From an uncultured Clostridia bacterium (GTDB taxonomy: Bacteria > Bacillota > Clostridia > TANB77 > CAG-508): a DNA stretch of 6,477 bases. The position numbers and the translations under genes are program-made. The stretch lies in the NCBI GenBank assembly GCA_944386375.1, contig CALXAW010000072.1, positions 1-6,477 on the forward strand. Reading direction: 5' to 3'. The notes below the pieces were generated by a model. It made no database searches and was not told the origin of the DNA. It was given only the letters and a program-made list of their open reading frames with translations. Numbering within the stretch: position 1 is the stretch's first letter; every line of letters begins with the position of its first letter. Shown here piece by piece: positions 1 to 6,156 of the stretch.

Positions 1-11
1 ACTCTACATTA

Positions 12-122
12 ATTAAGAAAGCGTTTTAAAATGTCTTTTAAAAGTATACGCTCTTAGAACTATATGAAATATTTCTTAATCAAAAGGCTGGGTCTTGACC
101 ACTATCGTGGTCAAACCATAGC
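12..122. other. Cluster of inverted repeats; possible structured RNA or element end
   Basis: Three helices can be drawn in this gene-free stretch. A perfect 9-bp pair joins 12-20 (ATTAAGAAA) and 72-80 (TTTCTTAAT). It encloses a hairpin in which 24-31 and 36-43 (both TTTTAAAA) pair around a TGTC loop, with 20-23 (AGCG) and 49-52 (CGCT) extending it past a 5-nt bulge. A third hairpin pairs 95-102 (TTGACCAC) with 107-114 (GTGGTCAA) around TATC. It extends to 87-122 through GGT/ACC and GCT/AGC with small bulges. No T-run follows, so it is not a normal terminator. The first arm (12-20) could also pair partly with 51-55, so alternative folds exist. I cannot match it to a known RNA family. It may be the 3' part of an RNA or mobile element that begins before the window. 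Confidence 0.3.
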
Positions 123-185
123 TGGGGTGCACTTCATCATTGACCGCTTACTGTTAATAAAACGGCTTTCCGATTTGTTCAGACA

Positions 186-200
186 GTGCAAAACTTGCAC
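186..200. repeat. Short perfect dyad GTGCAA-AAC-TTGCAC
   Basis: Six-base arms (186-191 and 195-200) are separated by three bases. The right arm carries the CTTGCA core that recurs 33 and 66 bases downstream in the direct repeats. It could be a protein-binding site about 60-75 bp upstream of the ATPase gene's -35 box. No function can be assigned from sequence alone. Confidence 0.35.
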
Positions 201-265
201 ACAGACACAAAAAGTCCTAGTAAAAACTTGCAATCGTACCTCAAAAGTCCTAGTAAAAACTTGCA
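190..265. repeat. Direct repeats with exact 33-bp period (two full copies, one partial)
   Basis: Positions 210-232 and 243-265 are identical over 23 bases (core AGTCCTAGTAAAAACTTGCA), offset by exactly 33. A partial copy of the 3' part (AAAACTTGCA) sits at 190-199, again 33 bases upstream. The constant period, close to three helical turns, would place the copies on the same DNA face. That would suit an operator or iteron-like array; recent tandem duplication is the plainer explanation. The last copy ends with TTGCA, which forms the -35 box of the promoter for the ATPase gene, so repeat copy number could affect that promoter. Confidence 0.7.
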
Positions 266-289
266 TAAAATAATGAAAAAGTGTATAAT
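261..289 (+). promoter_or_regulatory. Sigma-A-type promoter for the ATPase gene
   Basis: TTGCAT at 261-266 and a perfect TATAAT at 284-289 are separated by 17 bases. Transcription would start near 295-297, leaving a leader of about 55 bases before the ATG at 351. The -35 box is the end of the second 33-bp-period repeat. Confidence 0.65.
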
Positions 290-338
290 ATAATAAGAAA
301 TAGGAATAATAGCGACATAATTGAAAAGAAATAATTAT

Positions 339-345
339 GAGGTGG
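339..345 (+). promoter_or_regulatory. Ribosome binding site fixing the ATPase start
   Basis: GAGGTGG lies five bases before the ATG at 351. It therefore supports that ATG over the in-frame TTG at 321, which has no comparable upstream site and would place this G-rich stretch inside the coding region. Confidence 0.75.
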
Positions 346-350
346 TAAAA

Positions 351-1664
351 ATGTTAGAAAGAAAAATTACTAGGATATTAGAAGATTGGAAAAATGAAGA
401 AAAAAAGCCTTGTTTGTTAATCCGAGGAGCAAGACAGGTTGGAAAAACATTTATTATTGACGACTTTGCAAAAAATAATTACGAAAATTATATATATATA
501 AATTTTGAACTAACTCCTGAGTATAAAAAAATTTTTGATGGAAATCTAGATATAAAAACATTAATAATGAAACTTGAAGTTACATTTCCTAATATACCTA
601 TAGTAGCAAATAAAACAATTTTATTTTTAGACGAAATACAATCTTGCCCAAATGCACGAACAGCATTAAAAAGTTTTGCTTTAGATGGAAGAATAGATGT
701 AATATCATCTGGTTCATTATTAGGTTTATATTATAAAGAAGTAACATCATATCCAGTAGGATATGAAAGAGTGGTTGATTTATATCCATTAGATTTTGAA
801 GAATTTTTATGGGGTATAGGTATAAAAAAAGAAACTATAAATTATGCAAAAGAGTGCTTTGAGAATACAAAACCAATAGACGAATATATTTTAAAACAAT
901 TATCAGGACAATTTAAAATGTACATGTTAGTTGGAGGAATGCCTAATGTAGTAAATGAATATGTAAAAACAAATAGTTTGTCAAAAGTATTAACATTACA
1001 AAAAGCAATTGTAGAAAATTATTTATTAGATGTAGTAAAATTTGCAGAAACTAGCAATAAACAAAAAATTATTAATACATTTAATAGCATACCAATACAA
1101 TTGTCAAAGAAAAATAAAAAGTTTTTATTTGCAGAAATAAAAGAAAATGAAGAAAATGTCGGAGAAAGAAAGTATAGTTCTGCAATAGAGTGGTTAAAAG
1201 ATGCAGGAATTATTAATTTTTGTTACAATTTATCTGAACCAGCATTGCCTTTAATATCAAATATACGATTAAATTGTTTTAAAATATATATGAGAGATAC
1301 AGGATTATTAGTAGCAATGTTAGAAGAAGGTACACAAAAAGCAATTTTAGAGGATGATTTATATATCAATCAAGGAGCATTATTAGAAAACGTATGTGCT
1401 GAAGAAATAGCTACAAGACATAGTAAATTAATGTATTTTGAAAGAAAAAGCACTTTAGAAATTGATTTTGTACTAAATATAGATGGAAGGGTTACAGCAA
1501 TTGAAGTTAAATCTGGTAAAAATAAGCAAGCAAAATCCTTGAAATCAATTTTACAAAATTATAAAACAGTAACAAGATATATGAAATTTGAAAATGACTG
1601 TAATGTTTATAAAGATGAACAAAATATAGAACATTATCCACTATTTATGATTATGTTTTTATAA
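351..1664 (+). CDS. AAA_14 / DUF4143 family ATPase
   Basis: This encodes a 437-residue cytoplasmic P-loop ATPase of the large, often multicopy AAA_14-DUF4143 family (COG1373 type), whose cellular role is poorly defined. The N-terminal half shows Walker A GARQVGKT (26-33), Walker B ILFLDE (90-95) and a sensor-like SSGSLLG (119-125). A family-typical YPLDFEEFLW segment follows. The C-terminal part shows QGALLENVCAEEI, then E370-x-D372 and E385-V-K387-S-G. That pattern resembles a PD-(D/E)xK nuclease-type core and is usual for DUF4143; whether it cuts nucleic acid is not shown. Length is normal for the family and the frame is intact. The ATG at 351 is chosen for its binding site. It is a single-gene unit with its own promoter and terminator, with no partner gene beside it. 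The family assignment is firm, but the function is unknown. Confidence 0.9.
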   Translation: MLERKITRILEDWKNEEKKPCLLIRGARQVGKTFIIDDFAKNNYENYIYINFELTPEYKKIFDGNLDIKTLIMKLEVTFPNIPIVANKTILFLDEIQSCPNARTALKSFALDGRIDVISSGSLLGLYYKEVTSYPVGYERVVDLYPLDFEEFLWGIGIKKETINYAKECFENTKPIDEYILKQLSGQFKMYMLVGGMPNVVNEYVKTNSLSKVLTLQKAIVENYLLDVVKFAETSNKQKIINTFNSIPIQLSKKNKKFLFAEIKENEENVGERKYSSAIEWLKDAGIINFCYNLSEPALPLISNIRLNCFKIYMRDTGLLVAMLEEGTQKAILEDDLYINQGALLENVCAEEIATRHSKLMYFERKSTLEIDFVLNIDGRVTAIEVKSGKNKQAKSLKSILQNYKTVTRYMKFENDCNVYKDEQNIEHYPLFMIMFL

Positions 1665-1742
1665 TATCATTGAAATGGAAATAGTAGTAACAGCAACAAG
1701 CAAAACAACTTAAGTAACAATAGCACAATTCACAAAACCTCA

Positions 1743-1784
1743 GCCCCAAGGTGTGGCAAACCACCCACCCTGGGGCACTTTTTT
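1743..1784 (+). terminator. G+C-rich intrinsic terminator after the ATPase gene
   Basis: GCCCCA (1743-1748) pairs with TGGGGC (1771-1776), and an inner stem GTGG-CAAA-CCAC (1753-1764) stacks above it. Six T follow at 1779-1784. The stem is far richer in G+C than its surroundings. It lies about 80 bases past the stop codon, and the interval 1665-1742 has no gene. Confidence 0.85.
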
Positions 1785-1824
1785 GTTGAATAGGAAAAAT
1801 GAATTTTCCCTATTCAACAAAAAA
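1779..1824. repeat. Long perfect inverted repeat (16 bp) after the terminator
   Basis: The arm at 1779-1794 (six T, then GTTGAATAGG) is exactly complementary to 1809-1824 (CCTATTCAAC, then six A). Four further A-T pairs form past a bulged C at 1808, leaving a 5-base loop at 1799-1803. The left arm begins with the T-run of the preceding terminator, so the two structures share bases. No T-run follows on the + strand. It could be a second, bidirectional termination or RNA-stabilising hairpin, or an end-to-end miniature element. Confidence 0.8.
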
Positions 1825-1836
1825 CAACATTGCACA

Positions 1837-1859
1837 GAAAAATTGCATAGCAATTTTTC
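1837..1859. terminator. Symmetric A/T-flanked hairpin, possible bidirectional terminator
   Basis: GAAAAATTGC (1837-1846) and GCAATTTTTC (1850-1859) pair perfectly over 10 bp around an ATA loop. An A-run on the left and a T-run on the right give a weak terminator shape on both strands. It is the third hairpin in a row and lies just before the vWA gene promoter, so it may insulate that promoter. Confidence 0.5.
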
Positions 1860-1867
1860 GCGTCGAC

Positions 1868-1897
1868 TTTAACATAAAATTGACTAATTATGTTAAA
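1868..1897. promoter_or_regulatory. Operator-like dyad over the -35 box of the vWA gene
   Basis: TTTAACATAA (1868-1877) and TTATGTTAAA (1888-1897) form a perfect 10-bp inverted repeat with a 10-base spacer, and the spacer holds most of the -35 hexamer. This geometry suits a dimeric repressor that would block RNA polymerase. Regulator binding is inferred. A closely similar arrangement occurs upstream of the beta-CASP nuclease gene (4591-4613). Confidence 0.5.
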
Positions 1898-1908
1898 TAT
1901 GGTATAAT
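1880..1908 (+). promoter_or_regulatory. Sigma-A-type promoter for the vWA surface protein gene
   Basis: TTGACT at 1880-1885 and a perfect TATAAT at 1903-1908 are separated by 17 bases, close to consensus. Transcription would start near 1915, giving a leader of about 60 bases before the ATG at 1976. Confidence 0.8.
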
Positions 1909-1960
1909 TATTATGTAGAGGACTGAGAAATTAAAGGAATTTAAATATACACTCTTTTAG

Positions 1961-1966
1961 AAAGGG
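1961..1966 (+). promoter_or_regulatory. Ribosome binding site selecting the downstream ATG of the vWA gene
   Basis: AAAGGG ends nine bases before the ATG at 1976 but directly abuts the in-frame ATG at 1967, which would have no usable spacing. The start at 1976 also gives the cleaner signal peptide beginning MKKIHKR. Confidence 0.6.
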
Positions 1967-1975
1967 ATGAGTAAA

Positions 1976-4465
1976 ATGAAAAAAATCCATAAACGTATAA
2001 TTGCAGTGTTATTAATACTTACAATAATGATACCAATGTTTAGCACAATAACATATGCCAGCTTTTTAGGTGGGGTAGCAGGAGAAAGTTCGCATAGCCC
2101 ATCACCACCGCCATCATCAGGAGGTGGAGGAGGTTCTAGCTCAAGTGGAGGTAGCAGTTCATCAACTCCATCAGATGCACCAAATGACAGCGAACCATCA
2201 GACAGTAGTGGTTCAGGAGATAAAACAATGACAATAGAATATCATACAACTATTAAAGGAAATGTATATGAAGATTTAGGTTATGCTTCTATAGGTCAGC
2301 AAGGTAGTGATAGTACTAAAGCTAAAATGCCAATAGAAGGTGTTTTAGTAAGATTAAAACAAGGAGATACTATTGTAGACGAAACAAGAACAGATGCTTC
2401 TGGTAATTATGAATTTAAGCCAGCACCAGGTACATATACTACAGAATTTGTTTATGGAGATATAAATGGAATAGATCCAAATGATGTAGAAATGATGAAA
2501 AATGTATTAAAATACAATGGACATGATTACATTGCAGTAGAAGCACCAGAAAAAGAAGTTGTTACAGATATGACAGTAGAAGAGGTAATTCAAAGTGGAC
2601 AAGGTGCATTACAATTCTACATAGCATTAGACTGCTCTGTCAGTATGCGTGATACAAATGTAATGTTTTTAGGAAAAGAAAGGTCAAGACTAGATGTAGC
2701 AGTAGAATCAGCAAAAGATTTATGTAAAAATTTATTAGATAGTGGAGATAACATATACATTGGTTTAATATTCTTCTCTGGTGAAAACTATAGAGCAGTA
2801 TCACTTACAAAAAGTTTAACATTATTAAATCAAGCATTAGATGATATAAATAGAGAAGACGGATGGTGTACATCTAATACTAATGTATTAGGAGCACTAG
2901 ACAAAGCATATGAATCATTTTATAATAATGATAAAGAAAACTCAAATAGATTTATAACAATAATATCAGATGGTGTGCCTACATCAGATGGTTCAACAGT
3001 AACATATAGTGACGACTCAGAAGAAACATTGTATAATAAATTAGACCAAATAGCAGAAACTACAAAAAATAAAATAACAGAATTAAAAGAAGACGGAGTA
3101 CATATATTCTCTTTAATTACAAAATCACAAGACCAAGAAGAGGCAGACTATGTAAATAGAGTATTTAGTGAATCAGATAGATTTGAAACAATAGAAGATG
3201 GTAACCAAACAAGTCAAGCAATAAGAGAAGAATTAAAAGAATACTTAATTACAAATAAAAAAGAAGAAGAATATACATATGGACATACAATAATATTGGG
3301 ATATGAAGAAACAGAAAGAAGAGAAGAAGTAGATAGTCAATTTGTTGATAACCTAACATATGATAATACAATAATGTTTGACCAAATAGATAATTATACT
3401 CCACAATCATATGATACTGCAAAAGAATTAAGTGACAAAACATATATAATTGTAAAAGGTAGAGATGAAGGTTATACAATAGAAAGTGGAGGAACAAATT
3501 ATTCTTATACTGAAACAGATTCAGAAGGAAATGAAATAACAGTAAATGTTGTGTATGTAGAAGTACATTATGAGAATCAAAACCTAGGCTTAGCAAGAAG
3601 ACCAGGTTTTGCATTAAAAACTAAAGTTACAACTACAGGTTTACGAGTAATATTACAAAATGGACAAGTTTTAAATATACAAACACTAGAACCAGGGTCA
3701 GAAGGAATGATACTACAAACACTAGATGATGAATTAACATTTGGTACAACATTACAAGTAGAATATACAATAACAATAAAAAATGACTCTTCACTACAAT
3801 GTAACTATCTAGAATTAATGACACACTTACCACAGCAATTTATATATGACTCAAATACAGATTTAATAACAGAAGATGGACAAAATAGTAAATATAATTG
3901 GGAAATAGTAAACTTAAAAGAATTAAAAAATAACAACTTAATATCACAAGGTACATTAGATAAATACACAACAGACGAAGGAGACAATATAAAAAATATA
4001 TCATTAAAAACAGTACTAGATAATAATAATCAAGGAGAAAATGGATTTTATATAGCACCAGGTGGCGAATATCAAGTAAAATTTGTATTAACAAGATTAA
4101 TAGCAAACTTAGACGACTTTTATAGTACAGAGTCAAATGGAGGACCTGTAAATGAAGCATTTATAGTAGATGCCGAAGTATTTAAGTATAAAGATAGTGG
4201 AAACAGAAGAATGGTATACCCAGATAATGACCATGCACAAACAGAAACTATAGATATATCAGATACTGAACAAATACAAGCAGAAATAACACCATACTTA
4301 AGTGCATATCCAGGAGATAGTAATGGAGAAGACTTTACAGAAAATCTTACAAATACAATAACCATAATACCACCAACAGGTACTGAGCAAAAAGAAAATA
4401 CAAATCCAGTAATATTAATATCAAACTTAATACTAGGATATGTAATAGGAAGAATATCAATCTAG
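1976..4465 (+). CDS. Secreted vWA-domain surface protein with Cna-B/SdrD-like repeat and PPTG tail
   Basis: The 829-residue product starts with a Sec signal peptide: basic MKKIHKR, a hydrophobic core, and likely cleavage after TYA at residue 28. A Ser/Gly/Pro-rich linker spans about 36-82. A Cna-B/SdrD-like beta domain follows at about 90-160 (PIEGVLVRL, DASGNYEF). The vWA domain at about 211-425 has a complete metal-binding MIDAS set: D219-x-S221-x-S223, T302 and D332. From about 540 to 798 lies a beta-rich region of adhesin type (VEYTITIKN, VNEAFIVDAEVF, GNRR). The C-terminus carries IIPPTG (797-802) and a short hydrophobic segment (811-825). PPTG resembles a sortase signal, but the tail has only one Arg and no basic cluster. 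The likely role is a cell-surface or pilus-tip adhesin; ligand and anchoring are inferred. No sortase gene is in the window. Confidence 0.85.
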   Translation: MKKIHKRIIAVLLILTIMIPMFSTITYASFLGGVAGESSHSPSPPPSSGGGGGSSSSGGSSSSTPSDAPNDSEPSDSSGSGDKTMTIEYHTTIKGNVYEDLGYASIGQQGSDSTKAKMPIEGVLVRLKQGDTIVDETRTDASGNYEFKPAPGTYTTEFVYGDINGIDPNDVEMMKNVLKYNGHDYIAVEAPEKEVVTDMTVEEVIQSGQGALQFYIALDCSVSMRDTNVMFLGKERSRLDVAVESAKDLCKNLLDSGDNIYIGLIFFSGENYRAVSLTKSLTLLNQALDDINREDGWCTSNTNVLGALDKAYESFYNNDKENSNRFITIISDGVPTSDGSTVTYSDDSEETLYNKLDQIAETTKNKITELKEDGVHIFSLITKSQDQEEADYVNRVFSESDRFETIEDGNQTSQAIREELKEYLITNKKEEEYTYGHTIILGYEETERREEVDSQFVDNLTYDNTIMFDQIDNYTPQSYDTAKELSDKTYIIVKGRDEGYTIESGGTNYSYTETDSEGNEITVNVVYVEVHYENQNLGLARRPGFALKTKVTTTGLRVILQNGQVLNIQTLEPGSEGMILQTLDDELTFGTTLQVEYTITIKNDSSLQCNYLELMTHLPQQFIYDSNTDLITEDGQNSKYNWEIVNLKELKNNNLISQGTLDKYTTDEGDNIKNISLKTVLDNNNQGENGFYIAPGGEYQVKFVLTRLIANLDDFYSTESNGGPVNEAFIVDAEVFKYKDSGNRRMVYPDNDHAQTETIDISDTEQIQAEITPYLSAYPGDSNGEDFTENLTNTITIIPPTGTEQKENTNPVILISNLILGYVIGRISI

Positions 4466-4490
4466 CAATAGAGAAAAAGACATAAACAAG

Positions 4491-4526
4491 TACAGAGCAT
4501 GCCTGTAACTACATGCTCTGTATTTT
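4491..4526 (+). terminator. Intrinsic terminator after the vWA gene
   Basis: TACAGAGCATG (4491-4501) and CATGCTCTGTA (4512-4522) form a perfect 11-bp stem with a 10-base loop, followed by a T-rich tail (TATTTTATT). It starts 25 bases after the TAG stop. From 4527 to 4587 I see nothing further of note. Confidence 0.85.
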
Positions 4527-4587
4527 ATTGTGGTTATATATTGTGTAATTGTGTGCATGATAAATTTTATATAGTTACTTAAAAAGT

Positions 4588-4626
4588 TTGACATAAAACG
4601 ACAATATATGTTACAATAAATATGAT
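4588..4626 (+). promoter_or_regulatory. Promoter region of the beta-CASP nuclease gene (two overlapping readings)
   Basis: A consensus TTGACA (4588-4593) pairs with TACAAT (4612-4617) at an 18-base spacing. Alternatively, TATGAT (4621-4626) lies 17 bases from ACGACA (4598-4603). The second reading aligns base for base with the vWA gene promoter: GAC, four bases, TATGTTA, seven bases, then the -10 box. ACATA (4591-4595) and TATGT (4607-4611) also form a short dyad. Only one reading need be active. Confidence 0.6.
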
Positions 4627-4644
4627 GTATTGCACATGTAGGAC

Positions 4645-4662
4645 TTAAGTTAACTAACTTAA
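4645..4662. promoter_or_regulatory. Dyad in the leader abutting the ribosome binding site
   Basis: TTAAGTTA (4645-4652) and TAACTTAA (4655-4662) are perfectly complementary with two bases between them. In RNA this would make a 7-bp hairpin with a four-base loop. Its last two bases are the first two of AAAGGAGGG (4661-4669), the very strong ribosome binding site seven bases from the ATG. It could be a weak translational control hairpin or a DNA operator. Confidence 0.4.
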
Positions 4663-4675
4663 AGGAGGGTTATTC

Positions 4676-6106
4676 ATGGGTAGTAAAGAACCGTTCTATG
4701 CTGACATAATGGCATTACACCCAGAAGTTACAGGTTCATGTAACTTAGTTGTTGTCAAGTTCCCAGATGGTAATACAATACGGTTTGTAGTAGACTGTGG
4801 TTTATTCCAAGAAATTGATCATGACGAATTAAACCAAAGCTTGCCATTTAATCCGGAAAATGTTGATTTTTGTTTAGTAACACATAACCATGTAGACCAT
4901 ATTGGTCGGTTACCATATATGGTTAAAAATGGATTTTATAAAGAAATCTACACAACAGAAACAACATCAAAGTTAATGCCTATAGCATTAGCAGATACCT
5001 GTAAAATCTTAAGAGATGTAGCAAAAAGAAGAAATAAAAAGACTCTATATTCTGACGAAGATGTAGCAAAAACCATGAGACTTGTAAAACCATGTGCATA
5101 TAATAAAACAATACAAGTAATGGATAATGTTAAAGTTACATTTTTTAATAATGGGCATCTTATGGGGGCTTCTATGATTTTAGTCCAAATAAGTTATCCA
5201 ATGGAATATTATCAAGAGCTAGATACAATCAATTTGTTGTTTACAGGGGATTATAAAGGTGATAATCTATTTTTTGATGTAGAACCATTGCCAGATTGGG
5301 TTTTAGAATTGCCACTTATGGTAATTCAAGAATCTACATATGGAGATATGGATACAGACGAAATGGAAAAATGTTTTAAAACAAACATTTTAAAATGTCT
5401 TGCAAAAGGTGGAACTGTTGTAGCACCAGTATTTTCTCTTGGACGTTCTCAAGAAATCTTGTATGAACTAAGATGCATGCAAGACAAAGGAGAATTAGAC
5501 AAAAACATTCCAATCTATTTGGATGGTAAACTTGCTATTAAATATACAAGTTTACATTATACAGACGGATTAGATGTTAAAGAAGAAATGAGAGATTTCT
5601 TACCAACAAATTATTCTGTTGTAAATAAAACAAATAGAAGCGATGTTTTGAAAGACACAGATCCAAAAGTGATTCTTACTACAGCAGGTATGGGGTCATA
5701 TGGCCCTGCACAGCTATATATTCCAGAATATATAACCAGAAAAGATGCTTTAATCCATTTTACTGGTTATACAGCAGAAGGAACACTTGGAAACAGGTTA
5801 AAAACTGCTAAAATGGGTGGAATTGTAGAAATTGCAGGAATAATGGTAAAAAAACAAGCAGATGTAGAATATACAAAAGAATATTCTGCACATGCTAAAG
5901 CAGACGAAATGATTGCATTTTTGCAACAATTCAAAGACTTAAAGCTGGTATTGGTAAACCATGGAGAAGAAGAAACAAAGGAGATATTCGCAGAGCGGAT
6001 ATTAGAAGAAGTTTCAGCAAAACGTGTGGGAATCCTCGGAAGAGATTATTTCTTTAGAGTAAATCCATATGGATTTGTAAAGAGCTTGTCAACTAAATTT
6101 GAATAA
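4676..6106 (+). CDS. Beta-CASP metallo-beta-lactamase-fold ribonuclease
   Basis: The 476-residue cytoplasmic protein belongs to the CPSF/YSH1-like (COG1236) branch of zinc-dependent beta-CASP nucleases, which process or degrade RNA. All expected metal ligands are present: D40 (VDCG), the HNHVDH motif at 70-75, H161 (NNGHLMGAS) and D192 (FTGD). The beta-CASP insert shows motif A E219 (ESTYG), GRSQEILYEL (256-265), and GYTAEGTLGNRL (364-375). Motif B is H406 (YSAHAKAD) and motif C is H429 (VNHGEEE). The usual SGM-GGP segment reads AGMGSYGP. The length fits the family, there is no export signal, and no KH or other RNA-binding domain is visible. The start at 4676 has an excellent ribosome binding site. 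It is a single-gene unit ahead of uvrB. Catalytic class is confident; natural substrates are unknown. Confidence 0.92.
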   Translation: MGSKEPFYADIMALHPEVTGSCNLVVVKFPDGNTIRFVVDCGLFQEIDHDELNQSLPFNPENVDFCLVTHNHVDHIGRLPYMVKNGFYKEIYTTETTSKLMPIALADTCKILRDVAKRRNKKTLYSDEDVAKTMRLVKPCAYNKTIQVMDNVKVTFFNNGHLMGASMILVQISYPMEYYQELDTINLLFTGDYKGDNLFFDVEPLPDWVLELPLMVIQESTYGDMDTDEMEKCFKTNILKCLAKGGTVVAPVFSLGRSQEILYELRCMQDKGELDKNIPIYLDGKLAIKYTSLHYTDGLDVKEEMRDFLPTNYSVVNKTNRSDVLKDTDPKVILTTAGMGSYGPAQLYIPEYITRKDALIHFTGYTAEGTLGNRLKTAKMGGIVEIAGIMVKKQADVEYTKEYSAHAKADEMIAFLQQFKDLKLVLVNHGEEETKEIFAERILEEVSAKRVGILGRDYFFRVNPYGFVKSLSTKFE

Positions 6107-6110
6107 TCTT

Positions 6111-6139
6111 AAAGGGCACTCTATATAGGGCGCCCTTTT
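6111..6139 (+). terminator. Intrinsic terminator between the nuclease gene and uvrB
   Basis: AAAGGGC (6111-6117) pairs with GCCCTTT (6132-6138). An inner CTCT/AGGG helix around ATAT (6119-6130) extends it past one mismatch. A short T-run (TTTT, then A) follows. It begins four bases after the TAA stop and implies that uvrB has its own promoter. Confidence 0.85.
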
Positions 6140-6156
6140 ATAGTAGAAAATTTAAG

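Noticed and set aside
190..265. 33-bp-period repeats as a CRISPR remnant
   Set aside because: The interval between the 23-base units is only 10 bases, far shorter than CRISPR spacers, the unit is not palindromic, and no cas gene is present.
64..273. 69-codon open frame with repeated KVLVKTC units
   Set aside because: No ribosome binding site precedes its ATG, it runs across inverted repeats and the ATPase promoter, and the peptide repeat simply reflects the 33-bp DNA repeats, whose period is a multiple of three.
321..350. TTG at 321 as the start of the ATPase
   Set aside because: It lacks a suitable upstream site, while the ATG at 351 has GAGGTGG at the right distance and gives the family-typical N-terminus.
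598..789. 63-codon minus-strand open frame inside the ATPase gene
   Set aside because: It lies opposite the Walker B and sensor region of a well-supported gene, has a hydrophobic low-complexity product, and no ribosome binding site was evident.
1967..1975. ATG at 1967 as the start of the vWA protein
   Set aside because: AAAGGG abuts it with no spacing. The ATG at 1976 has proper spacing and a standard signal peptide start.
3249..4365. Several open frames on the minus strand within the vWA gene
   Set aside because: They overlap a clear coding gene, are low-complexity Leu/Tyr-rich strings produced by its A-rich codons, and lack recognisable domains.
4463..4490. TAG read through as an amino acid in the vWA gene
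   Set aside because: The frame would run straight into a perfect terminator stem, and nothing else in the window suggests recoding. The basic RKRHK codons are noted only as a possible tail remnant.
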